This document shows positions 10,879-21,276 of a stretch of 64,000 nt of DNA, one piece after another. This DNA comes from Plutella xylostella (Eukaryota > Arthropoda > Insecta > Lepidoptera > Plutellidae), in assembly GCF_932276165.1 (NCBI RefSeq), contig NC_063983.1, forward strand, positions 1,247,501 through 1,311,500, read 5' to 3'. Numbering within the stretch: position 1 is the first letter of the stretch; the number at the start of each line of letters is the position of its first letter. Both the position numbers and the translations under genes were made by a program. The notes beneath the pieces were generated by a model. The model ran no database searches. It saw only the letters and a list, made by a program, of their open reading frames with translations, and was not told where the DNA came from.

Positions 10879-12156
10879 TAGTGCCACAATCTTATCTGTT
10901 CCGGTGGTCAAAATGTGTACTAACGAGACGTCATTGTCAAACGTCATTTCGTACTCTGTGCGTTATTTGAGTTGTCAATTTCTGCGAAGAGGCTGACGCT
11001 ACGTTATTTAATTTGTTTTGTGATTTTCTGGGTGAAATAATGCCAAAATCGCTAAAATGTAATGCAAGAAAAGTAATAATAGATATATTGGCTTTTATGC
11101 AGGAAGAATAACGTATTCAGGCGCCTTTAATTCCGTTTGAAAAATTGGAAGAACGAGTTGCAGCGGCTACAGGTTAGTGTTGCCAAATATGACGAATAAT
11201 TTTACCCATATATACTCCATGTAATTTTAATAATATTTTCCCGGGAGACCCGTGCCCCAGCAGTGGGGACGGGATGGGTCGTGATGAAAAGTATATAATC
11301 TTTATTTTTCTTTGATTACAGGTGTGAGGACATGACATGACACTTTAAATCTTAGGCAGTATACCAAGAAGAATTTCGCGCACCTGCAGCGATTTTAGAC
11401 AAAATAATGATGATTAATGACATGTTATCCCAACCTATCAAGGGTTGGCTGGAAGAAATTGTTTTTTGGCAATTAGCTTTTGTACATTGTCTGAATTTCT
11501 TTTAATTTTATGCTCTTGTTTCTTGTTACTTTAGAAAACGTAAAATAAAGTATTCAAAAATAATAATTAACGGTTTTTTTTAAGTTTATCTATCTCTCTA
11601 AAGTTATCTCGTTATCCCCACGACCCACAGATATTACATATTCTATTGTAATCTAGATTTAATATCCTATATCAGAACCTAATCAGGACAAATTTTATTT
11701 CTGTTCGCCGTGGACAAATTTTCTATACAACAAATGTCGTTTGATATATTTGTAGGGACGACATTATAATGTATACCTAGCACGATATAGTTCAGCTTAC
11801 TTTGCACTTTAGTAATCCAAGCCAGTCTCGGGTTGGCCGGGTTGTGAGTGGTCGCATACCAATTATCTTTAATCATATTACAAGTGCTAAATAAATATAG
11901 AGTTACGTGGACTTATAATCTATTACTTTCAACCCGATACCAGAGTCTCAACATATTATATCCTTTTTCATTTACTATCGACCCTACATTTTGATTTATC
12001 TTTACTTATGAATGTACGTACCTAATTATAATAATAGGTACCTAATAGCAGAAATGCATTGTCGTTTAAACCACAAATAGGTAAAATTTAATCGATGGCA
12101 TCACTGAATTCGATCACAGCGAGGCCGTCACCGGAACAGATAAGATTGTGGCACTA
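10879..12156 (+). mobile_element. Tc1/mariner-type element with decayed transposase, 1.28 kb
   Basis: Inverted ends TAGTGCCACAATCTTATCTG and its complement, flanked by TA. At about 11041-11170 a plus-strand frame starts MPKSLKCNARKVII, hits a stop after QEE, and continues to EERVAAATG. That is the kind of N-terminal helix-turn-helix segment seen in insect IS630/Tc1-type transposases; it is followed by a gt and a later acag. The remainder (11340-12156) carries stops and an inserted LINE tail (about 11240-11285). The element is inactive; the transposase match is by eye. Confidence 0.65.
11240..11290 (+). repeat. RTE-like LINE 3' tail fragment
   Basis: The block gagacccgtgccccagcagt followed by gggatgggtcgtgatga matches tails at 13355-13395, 27945-28045, 44645-44695, 48525-48635 and (minus) 56185-56290. 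Confidence 0.6.
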
Positions 12157-14067
12157 TATATATTTATGTAAGCTATTATTTTGTTTCAGGAAGACAGTTT
12201 CAATGTTGCTATCATACCTAGCAGTTCAAAGTTCGATACACGGTAGGGTCTGTGCAAAATGCTCGTTTTTTTGAAAGTTTAAATTTGCGTAGACATACAT
12301 TATTTATTAGACCTGGCATTTCTCCTTGGCAAAATATTATAGTAGTAGTATACCGACAGACGTATTTTTTCATTTTAACCAGTAGCTTAAAGCTATTCAT
12401 AAAATGAACCATTTTTTCGTTCGTACGTGAAATAATCCTTTCTAAACCGAAGGCACTTTAATCAAATGTGTTTACCGAATTAATAATAATATTTGTTTTA
12501 TCTTTGTAGATTAAAAACGCTTTGTTATGTTGTTTAATCTAATAATGAGAGTAGTAATTTCGTTTTATCTGAGTGAATGAAAATGTAAAGTGATTTTTTT
12601 ACTCTGTGATTGCTGCACAGTGAGTGAATTTCATAACTTCAATGGGGCCTCCTTAATGGCGTGAACGGCTGTTGCGTTTTCGCTTCGTATTTATTTTAGG
12701 TGCTGTTTTTACTTTCAGCATAATAATTATGTACAAAAATGATTTGTATAAGTATCTAAGAAAAACAAAGACGGAATTCCCACGGCAAAAATTGGAAAAA
12801 TCTATCTATGTAAGGGCTGATTTTTCAATAGTCAGATAAAAGTTATCTGAGGAATAAACATGATAATAAATATGAGGAGTAAATGTGATAATATAGAAAA
12901 ATCAGCCCTAAAAGTAATAAATAAATTCTAAATGAAATGTTTTAAAACGAAACTATCTTAGAAAAGCTAGTAGGTATATTTTCCTTTACAAATAATCAAT
13001 ATTCAGATAATAATAAGTACCAACATAATGTTGTGAAGAACAAAGAAGAAAGAAATTTGAACCTTTTGTTTTTTTATACTATCCGCAGTATTCTTGGCAT
13101 GTTTTTCTTTTCTTCGTCGTGGAATTCATAATAAAGACCGTCTAACCACGCACTGATCCGGACAATTGAACATTCATCGGCAAAAGAAATAGATTCAACG
13201 GTTTTCGTAAAATAGATTAAGCTACATATTTTGGCCATTTTATCATCACCGAGAGAAACGAAGCGATTTTTAAACGGGTGCACGGATTTGGATAAAAAAC
13301 ACTAATTTTTGTTTTTTTATCAATGATACTAAATTGACAGCATCTGAACGGCTCATTCCCAGCAGTGGGGATGTGATGGGTCGTGATGAACGGTTCATCA
13401 ACATCGATCGATTGTCCCGCCAATAGAACCATACGTCCGTTACATACCGTTACATCGGTAACATGGCGCTATATTTTTCAAGCTAGTATCACTTATTAAT
13501 TAATTAATCTGTGCAATTTTACAAGCCTTCAATTATAATAAATTTGTAAAGTAAACCAAACATACACTGGGCAAGTCAGTCTATTGTCCAATTGTTGGTT
13601 CAGTATTCTATATCGATAAGCCAAGTTTAATATAGTATGGATACATCGTTCTACTAAAATGCTATTGTTATCGTTATCATAATACGGGGCTTGCAAAACT
13701 GACTGTTGGATCGTTGTTGGAAACGACACCATCCATGAGAGAGAAACACAACTAGGGATAACTTCATTAAGTTTCCCCATAGCCCTTCTAGTGGCTTTGC
13801 CATTTTGACGCGTGGAGTGCTGTTGATAAGGGTAGAAAGTGGATCTACAACGGCGTTTCTCAAATACAGGGTGTTAAAAAATGTATTTTAACAATCCTAC
13901 GTAAAAAAAGTTGTCACAATTGACGACTAGGTAAAAGTGACCCTCCTGAATACGTAAACCACATAGTTAAGTATCCAAACTTTTATAAACTGACCAACTT
14001 TTCAAAATAAACATACCCTGGTAATCAAACTGTGTTAATTTTCCGATCTTCCATACAAAATTACATA
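12157..14067. other. No supportable gene
   Basis: AT-rich. A minus-strand frame at 13074-13283 (69 residues, containing MAKICSLIYF) has no recognised family and a stop just upstream. A LINE tail fragment lies at 13355-13395. Overlapping minus frames at 13529-13863 show no motif. Confidence 0.4.
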
Positions 14068-14410
14068 TTTTATTTTATTTTTATTTTATTTATTTAGGTC
14101 TTCTTACAGCGAGTGTAACATAACATGCCTTGTTTATAACTTACGTCTACAGATTAAAACTAATTACACAGGCTAATTAAAAGTAGACACCACATGCATT
14201 AGTACATAATAGTTATTGGTACTTACTGATTATACTATAATGAAGCTATGTATTTCGTACGTAAATAGGTATTTAACAAAAAAGAAGAAAAAAAGTAACT
14301 AATGTGACGACAACATTGTTAGCGTTGTTTTTCTGATAGGAGTAGGTATACTTATAAGTAATATTACAATACAAACAGCATATTGCAGAGTTAGTAGGTA
14401 GGGTCAATAA

Positions 14411-17205
14411 TTATTCTTGTGAAGTAATGTGCTTCTTTATTTTTGCAACAGAGTCGGTAAAAATATCTATAGATCCGCTGTGTTTGTTTAAAATTTTACA
14501 AAGTCTGGGAATAGCGGCATTAGCTCCGAGGACTGTTGTTCGCAGCGGGGGGCACAGAGGTGTAATCGGTCTGCGTGGCAGGTTGTACGGCACTCTAAAA
14601 TTAATTTTTGCCAGTAAGTTGGGACAGTTGATTTTACCATTTAATAATTTAGATAAAAACACAATATCTGAAATATCCCTCCTTTTCTCCAGCGTGACCA
14701 TCTTAAAGTGCTTGAGCCTCATGTCATACGACTTCAACTTTTTCGCTTTACCTATGGAGAACGCTAGATGCCACATAAAGCGCTTTTGTAACCGCTCGAT
14801 CTGTAGAATGTGCGTAGCATAGTGAGGTCGCCACACGACACTAGCATATTCAACAATACTTCTCACTAGGCTATTGTACAAAAGTATTTTAGTGCTAGGA
14901 TTTTTGAAATCTCTAGAATTTCTAATAACAAAGCCGAGGATGCGAGATGCTTTTTTTACCATTTGTTCCATGTGAGGAACAAACGTGAGCTTACTGTCGA
15001 AGTTTACACCCAGATCCCTGATTGAGTTTACATTTTTTAGTGCAGTATTATTTATGAAGTATTCTGTGAAAATAACATTAATATTCCGCGTAAAATGAAC
15101 ATAGAAGCATTTTAGTGGGTTAAGCTGCATACCATTACGCTCGCACCAGACCAGTAAATTATTTAGATCTTCTTGTAGTTTTTCGGAATCTTTACTTGAT
15201 TTTATAACTCTAGCTATCTTGAGGTCATCTGCATAAAGAAATGGGATCGAGTGATTAAAACAATCTGGCAAGTTATTAATAAATACATTAAACAGAATGG
15301 GGCCCAGATGTGACCCTTGTGGTACCCCTGAGGAGATATTGGATGTGGATGATTCATAACCATTTACCACGACGTAGAATTTACGGTTTTTTAGGTAGGA
15401 CTCCATCCAGTGTAACATGGAACCTGAAAAACCGATCGATTTAAGTTTCGAAAGAAGGACATTATGAGAGACCTTATCGAATGCCTTGCAGAAATCGGTG
15501 TAAATTACATCTGCTTGGTTATGTGAATCTATATTTTCTGTGAGAAAATTTTCAAAACAAACCAAGTTCGTTACTGTGGACCTGGCCTGCAAGAAGCCAT
15601 GTTGATGTTCTGTAAAAAAATGTTTACAATGATTTTGTATGACCGGACTGATAATCGACTCAAGAATTTTGGCAAATATACACAACAATGAGATTGGGCG
15701 GTAGTTTTTAACGGACGTAATTTCACCTCCTTTAAAAATCGGGACAACTTTAGCTGTTTTCCACCTAGAGGGCACCGTTCCACTTTCAAATGATTTATTA
15801 AATATTAAACATAGTGGTAAGGCTAGGCTACTAGCGCAGTTTTTTATGAAAACTGAAGGTATACCGTCTGGCCCTGAGCCTTTGGATGTATCTAGATTTT
15901 TTAGCTTTTGTAGTACTAATTTAATATTAGTTTGCATTAGGCCGAAGCTATCACTGTGAGAATCTAGTACGCTATCCGGCCTGTTGGCGTGAGAGTTATC
16001 GTATACTGATGCAAAATAGGTAGCAAAATATTCGCATATATCTTCACCCTTTGTGGCTGTGTCATACCCATCACTTATTGTCGCAGGATAAGAGCTTTTA
16101 CCTTGTCTTTTTCCTTTAACGAGGGACCAGAAAACTTTAGGATTTTGTTTTAAACTGTCTTCAATTAATTTTAAATACTCCTTATAGCAGTCTTTAGCTT
16201 GTTTTACACAGCGATTTTTAATTATGTTTAATGATATTTTGTCTAGAGGGTTCTTGTAGGTTTTAAATCGTATTCTTATATTATTTTTTTCTTTTAGCAT
16301 GTTTATGAGGCATCTATTGAACCAAGGAGGATATTTAGATTTCTTATTATGTTTATATGGTACATACTGGTTAATAGATTCCCAGATTTGTTTATATATG
16401 TAATCCACCATATCATCAACGTCTAAATGATCAAAATTTTGTTTAAACGGAATACCCTCCAAAAATTCGTTAATTGCCGCATAATCCGCTTTATGAAAAT
16501 TAAGTTGCTTTTGTTGTTTATTGTAGGGCAGCGTTTTTGTGTGTTTAGATTTTAAGTGAATTTCAATCGGAGGATGTAGCAAATCTACTTTAGACAGAAT
16601 ATCCGCGGCAGGACATACTTCACAGATTAACTTTTCGGCTAAAACTAAATCTAGGATATTGTTATTTTTGTTGGTTACGTTATTGTGTTGTGCAAGATCA
16701 TTCATTAGTAAAAAAGATTTAAGATTTGATTCCATATTAGTCTTTGGACAGGTGTTAGGGTCTTGCCATGCGATATAACTTAAATTAAAATCACCAACGA
16801 TGCAGCATAAATCCTTAGTAATTTCACAGACTCTGTTACAATTACCCAAGAAAGAATCAAGATTTTTGGATGTTACAGGCGGAGGTAAATATATTGCACA
16901 TAATATATTAAACTTATGAGATGTTTTGGTAACAGGATATTCAATAGTGACCCAAATGTCTTCGCAACTTTTTGGACACAGCTATGATAACTCCCCCTCC
17001 ATCAAGTTTAGAAGTAGTACTAAGGTCTCTATCTCGTCGATAAACTATGTACCTGTCATCAAATAACTCATTAGTTATAATACTATCATTTAATTTAGTC
17101 TCGGTTAGAATTATAATATCGTAGGAACTTACACTGAGATTACACAGAAAATTAGAAGTTTTAGTTCTTAAACCGTTGACATTTTGGTAATATATGTTTA
17201 AAAAA
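14411..17205 (-). pseudogene. LINE ORF2: endonuclease-reverse transcriptase, one frameshift
   Basis: The protein would nick target DNA and prime reverse transcription of the element's own RNA. The N-terminal APE-type endonuclease starts around 17205 (YYQNVNGLRT, then TETKLND, then GGGVIIAV), shifts frame near 16980, and continues in the long frame that is open from 16849 (812 codons after its first Met) with VGDFNLS. The reverse transcriptase core follows: SKGSGPDGIPSVF, VKNYRPISLL, TDFCKAFDKVSHN, GVPQGSHLGPILF and the catalytic FLYADD. The C-terminal thumb/tail region (VEYASVVWRP) follows and ends with a stop at 14411. The His in GVPQGSHLGP replaces the usual V or N. The clade (jockey versus CR1-like) is uncertain. 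Confidence 0.9.
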
Positions 17206-17257
17206 GTGAATGTTTTAATTTATAAGTATAATATTATGCTGAATGACAATTAACGAA

Positions 17258-18322
17258 TTAGGCCTTCAGTTTGTCTAGAGTTTCTATATCTTTAATGAAC
17301 CTGTATTCAGAGGTATCATCTTTCCGCATGTAGACTCTGCCTTTGCGCACCCAGACGAATTTGTATCCGAGCTCCTTGGCTTTCAGACGTGCGGCTGAGT
17401 GGATGGCTTTATTGGCCGATGATAAGTGCTCCACCACGAACACAGGCTTCTTGTCTCCCTTTATGCCAATGTGAGATGTGTTTAACTTGTCATGTGGGTT
17501 GGACTTGTTAAAGTTAATCACGGCCGCAAGTAGCTCATCTCTCAACTTCGGTGAGCTCAGTTGCGTTACTATAGACCGCGGTCGTGCGCTATTGCGATTC
17601 ATTTTAGCTACTCTGGTACAATGTAGGATTTCGCGATCACTGATTTTGCAGTTAACCACCTCTCCAATTTTTTCGACCAGATTCACAACATTCTCAGAGT
17701 TGATTTCCGGTAGACATTGTATTTCTATGTTGTTGGCCCTTGCGTTCTGCTCCATTGCGTTCATTTTATAGGTTAGATCATTTACTTTGGTGTTCAGCTC
17801 ATCATTTTGCCTTTTCAGCATAGTTATATCTTCAGTAGTATTTTTTTGAATACTGATGAAATCCTCGTATTGATTACTCATGAAAGTCATTGATTCTTTT
17901 ACATCTTTGATTTCATCTTTGATTGACTTCAGTTCTGAGTTAAACATAGTAGCCATTGATTTATTAAGTTCGGAGAGCAGGCTTTTCATTTCTGCTTGAA
18001 TTATGTTGCGCACATCATCTTGAGTCATGCTCGTAGTTTCTTGTGTACATAATTCTGGGGAATCCACAGGAAGTCTTTTCTTAGGTCTCTTAGACGTATC
18101 AATTGTCTTCACGCTCATTTTTGTGTTTATTGGAGCATTATCAAGACGTCTAGACCTTGGTTTGCTGTTAGTGCACAATGGACAGACAAAAACCTCCTCT
18201 TCGGCTACTTCGGTGGAAAGACAAGTACCGTGATACTTCTTTTGGCATTTAGTACAAAGTATATATTCGTCTTCCTCCTTGCCAAGTTTACAACATCCCC
18301 ATGTTAATTTGGAGTCAGCCAT
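17258..18322 (-). CDS. LINE ORF1: PHD-like finger, coiled coil, FP-like C-terminal domain
   Basis: ORF1 proteins of such elements bind the element RNA and form particles. I chose the Met at 18322 (MADSKLTWG, 354 aa) over an upstream in-frame Met at 18340, because the finger starts just after it. Residues 10-50 hold a C4HC3-like PHD pattern (C10/C11, C23, C26, H31, C34, C47, C50). A Lys/Glu-rich helical region with coiled-coil character spans about 95-190. The C-terminal third (about 195-354) resembles the FP (baculovirus FP25-like) domain often seen in insect LINE ORF1s, with CTRVAKM, RPRSIV and FVWVRKGRVYMRKD. The frame is intact. The PHD call is from spacing; the FP call is from memory of the family. 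Confidence 0.8.
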   Translation of the reverse strand: MADSKLTWGCCKLGKEEDEYILCTKCQKKYHGTCLSTEVAEEEVFVCPLCTNSKPRSRRLDNAPINTKMSVKTIDTSKRPKKRLPVDSPELCTQETTSMTQDDVRNIIQAEMKSLLSELNKSMATMFNSELKSIKDEIKDVKESMTFMSNQYEDFISIQKNTTEDITMLKRQNDELNTKVNDLTYKMNAMEQNARANNIEIQCLPEINSENVVNLVEKIGEVVNCKISDREILHCTRVAKMNRNSARPRSIVTQLSSPKLRDELLAAVINFNKSNPHDKLNTSHIGIKGDKKPVFVVEHLSSANKAIHSAARLKAKELGYKFVWVRKGRVYMRKDDTSEYRFIKDIETLDKLKA

Positions 18323-19022
18323 AATTAAGAGATGGACCAAAATTATATTTTTTCAATGAACATATAATAGTGTGAGTCGTTCTGTTCCGCTCCGCTTATG
18401 CGCCCGCTGGGTCCGTAACCTACAGGTGATCACGTACGCACTGTACGCAGTGAGTGACTCGTATAGGTAAGTTGCAGTCTACCCTACAGTATCTTACCGC
18501 GGAGCACGGAGTGCGATAGCGATATGGGGAATAATAATTGCTTTCTCTCTTACTCGAGGGGGTGAAGGGCAGCCTCCGCTCAGTGAACTCACGCGCCGCG
18601 GCAGACAGCTGGTCGCCCAGTGCACACGAAAATGACTCGTACTTAGACACTGTTTTGAACTGTGATTGTAATGAATATTCTTTGATACAATTAGTTACTT
18701 GTGGCGTAAATTTTAATGAGCAACCGAATACACGTCCGCTCGTAGTGAATTTTAGTACGTCGAATAATATCTACTGTAGGATTGAGTAAAAGCCGTCGAT
18801 CTGGCTGGCTGGAGGGCGTCCCACGTTATTCAATGTTTACATTTCACATAGAAACTAACACCCACACAGTTCTGTTTACAAAACTACAAAGGGTTTGAGA
18901 AACAGAGACCGACACGGATGTATGAAATATGGACGTGAGTAATAAATATTTAATTTTTAATTACGTTTCTGAGATGATACATCATGTTTCCAGCTGTTAG
19001 TATCCTGTATGTTTTTAGATTA

Positions 19023-19178
19023 AAGGAAAGCGTCCACGTATTGGTAAAGGATTTTCATAAATGTAATGGACAAACGGCGTTGGCAATGCCGATGAAGTTG
19101 ACGCACTTATGTGAATTTCTATACAAAGATAAATACGATACGTCCGTTGCGTACGATGCCGAAACGTAAACGTTGACC
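19023..19178. mobile_element. MITE (family E), copy 1
   Basis: Ends aaagcgtccacgtattgg and cgaaacgtaaacgttgac are diverged inverted repeats; the middle (gcaatgccgatgaag, gaatttctatacaaa) is shared with 26111-26287 and 50774-50925. Boundaries approximate. Confidence 0.6.
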
Positions 19179-19179
19179 T

Positions 19180-20060
19180 TTCTAAGTACTGCATTTTTAT
19201 CTTGATTAAAATACGGTTTTTATCAAGTTTACGGAGGTTTACAGTGTAAACTGTAAAAGTATTGTGTAAATTTTGTACATAATTATAGTTTTACAATTCT
19301 TCTTTTTTATCTGTAGTCAATAATACATTCATTTGTTTCAGATATTATAATCTATAGGTAGAATATTGAGTCCTTATTAGGTCCCATTAATCCAGTATTC
19401 TGAGAGTAAGTATATTACTTACGGGTTTTGCAATTTACGTAAACGAATAAAGTTTTGGTTTTCTTCTGTCACCTGCGTACATTACGTGTCAAAAGTTTCA
19501 TGATAGTTTCCATTAGAGGCGCCATTTAGTATGCGAGAAAACGTAAACTTTTATAGTTTTCGTCAATCTATCAAACCTGTACTAGACTTTCTGGCAGTTT
19601 CCACTTATGGTTCACTTTGAGCCCGCCATACAGCCTTAATTACATAATATTCAAAAACCATCCAATTATAAACATAACATTTTATCATAAGCGTTACTCG
19701 ACGTGTATGTGTAACTGAAATTAATTACATTTTGTTATGAGGCTATGTAGAATTTAAGCTTCTGAGAGTATATTTTAATTATGCATACGGTAAGTCATAT
19801 TAAGCGGATTATAACTTGTACATAAAGTTATACGAGTACTGTAACTTACCTAAGTACATTGTGATTAAACCATTAATTTATGGTTAAGATAAAATTGTGA
19901 AACAGATTCTTATATATAGAAAGATAGTTTAATTTACTTACTAAGGCTCAATATATATATATATATATATACAGATAAGTAGTTTAATTTACTTAGGGCC
20001 TCTAGTTACTAACAATTAGTAGTAGCGCCGCTAATGGAAAAAATAAGTACTGATGGATCA
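19180..20060. other. No gene recognised; (TA)n at 19950-19968
   Basis: AT-rich intergenic sequence with a short TA microsatellite. Nothing coding is supportable. Confidence 0.45.
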
Positions 20061-20814
20061 AACAGAATTTTTTATTTATTGGTTTATTCAGGTAATCAAC
20101 AGCATATTACAGTAAATGTACGCCTAATACATGTTTTAAATTGTATAGCCAATAATAGACTACACCATTTATATAAACAAAAAAGATAAGTACTGAGCAA
20201 ACAGAAATAAAATTTACATATATACGCACAAATAACAAACACTAGTTATTCATTCAAGCGAAAATAAGAAAGAATAGCACTTACAAAATATGATGTTTAC
20301 AAATGGCACAAAAATAATCAATACATCATGAAAGTTTCACACTCTTCAGAAAAATACGAATTCCTCATTTGTTACTCACAAGTGCTTATCTCTGAAAATA
20401 TCGATGTATCCTTGAAATCTTGGCCGATATTTCTGAAAAGATAAGTGAATCTATGATGATTTCTTCTTCTCGTTTCAAAATGGCGATTTATCTGCAGATT
20501 CACTATCAATCAGATTATTGGCGTATCAAGTTTAGAAAGAATGGTATTGTTATCGCAGGTTCTTACTCTTGTATACCTTAAGATTCATCCCAACGCCAAA
20601 TATAATTTTTTAGCATTTGTTACTCATCCTTTTACATTAGATATTAGTAGCAGTAGTAGTAGTAGTACATAGTATAGAACCTACCTCCGAATAACCAGTA
20701 CGTAGACTAGTCATTGTGAGGTAGATTCTAAAAATTGGCATGAAGGGGGCGTGAAACGAAGCAGTTTTGAGAAACGCTTTCAAACGAAGTTATTTATATA
20801 ACTCTCTTCCATCC

Positions 20815-20946
20815 AAAGGTTGTCTGGTAGAGATTGCTATAAGCAATAAGGCCGCCTTTTTGTACTGTTGTTATTTTTAAGTTTTATTTTGTATTGATTC
20901 TGTTTTTTGGTGCAAATAAAGAGGATTGTATTGTATTGTATTGTAT
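20815..20946 (+). repeat. LINE 3' end with (GTATT)n tail
   Basis: tggtagagattgctataagc followed by aaggccgcctttttgtac, a gtgcaaataaag polyadenylation-like site and a (GTATT)n tail. This is a common 3' end of lepidopteran LINEs; related ends lie at 7738 and 50275 (minus) and 46895 (plus). Confidence 0.6.
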
Positions 20947-21074
20947 TTTGTTTTCAATTGGCGGCGCTATAGTTGGCCTTAAATATACATTTTATTCTAA
21001 GTGATAGAAGTTTTACAGGCGAGTAAATATGTATAGCATATGGTGAAATTCAACCTAAATCAGCTCGTTGTTAC

Positions 21075-21094
21075 CGACACGCTAAGAAGAAGAA
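21075..21094. repeat. Left arm of a 20-nt inverted repeat around exon 1
   Basis: cgacacgctaagaagaagaa; its exact complement is at 21401-21420, so the two arms bracket exon 1 (21277-21379) of the secreted-protein gene. A related single copy lies at about 8031. Confidence 0.7.
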
Positions 21095-21276
21095 AGTGGA
21101 AAATCCCATGAAAACCCAACCATACGTCCTTAAGCGTCTAACACCAACAGTAACAGATCTCTCGCGATAAATCGAGATACGGTTGCACAAAGCACGAACA
21201 TTTACTATCAATTCTCAATTTTACGAACAAATATACGGCGGTGTTGGACAAATAGCTTACTTGTGGAATCGTGAAC

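Larger units (their letters stand above)
14068..18650 (-). mobile_element. Near full-length non-LTR retrotransposon (jockey/CR1-like LINE)
   Basis: One element on the minus strand: a GC-richer 5' UTR (about 18323-18650), ORF1 (18322-17258), ORF2 (about 17205-14411), a 3' UTR, and a 3' tail of AAATAAAATA units at 14068-14098. ORF1 and the reverse transcriptase frame are uninterrupted, while the endonuclease has one frameshift near 16980, so the insertion looks recent but not autonomous as it stands. The 5' boundary is an estimate; no target duplication could be fixed. Confidence 0.85.

Noticed and set aside
13074..13283. 69-codon minus-strand frame containing MAKICSLIYF
   Set aside because: It has coding-like composition but a stop just upstream, no acceptor and no recognised family. 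It may be a transposon relic; evidence too weak to annotate.
14427..14822. 131-codon plus-strand frame
   Set aside because: Antisense shadow of LINE ORF2, like the plus-strand frames at 17478-17771 and 18027-18233 opposite ORF1.
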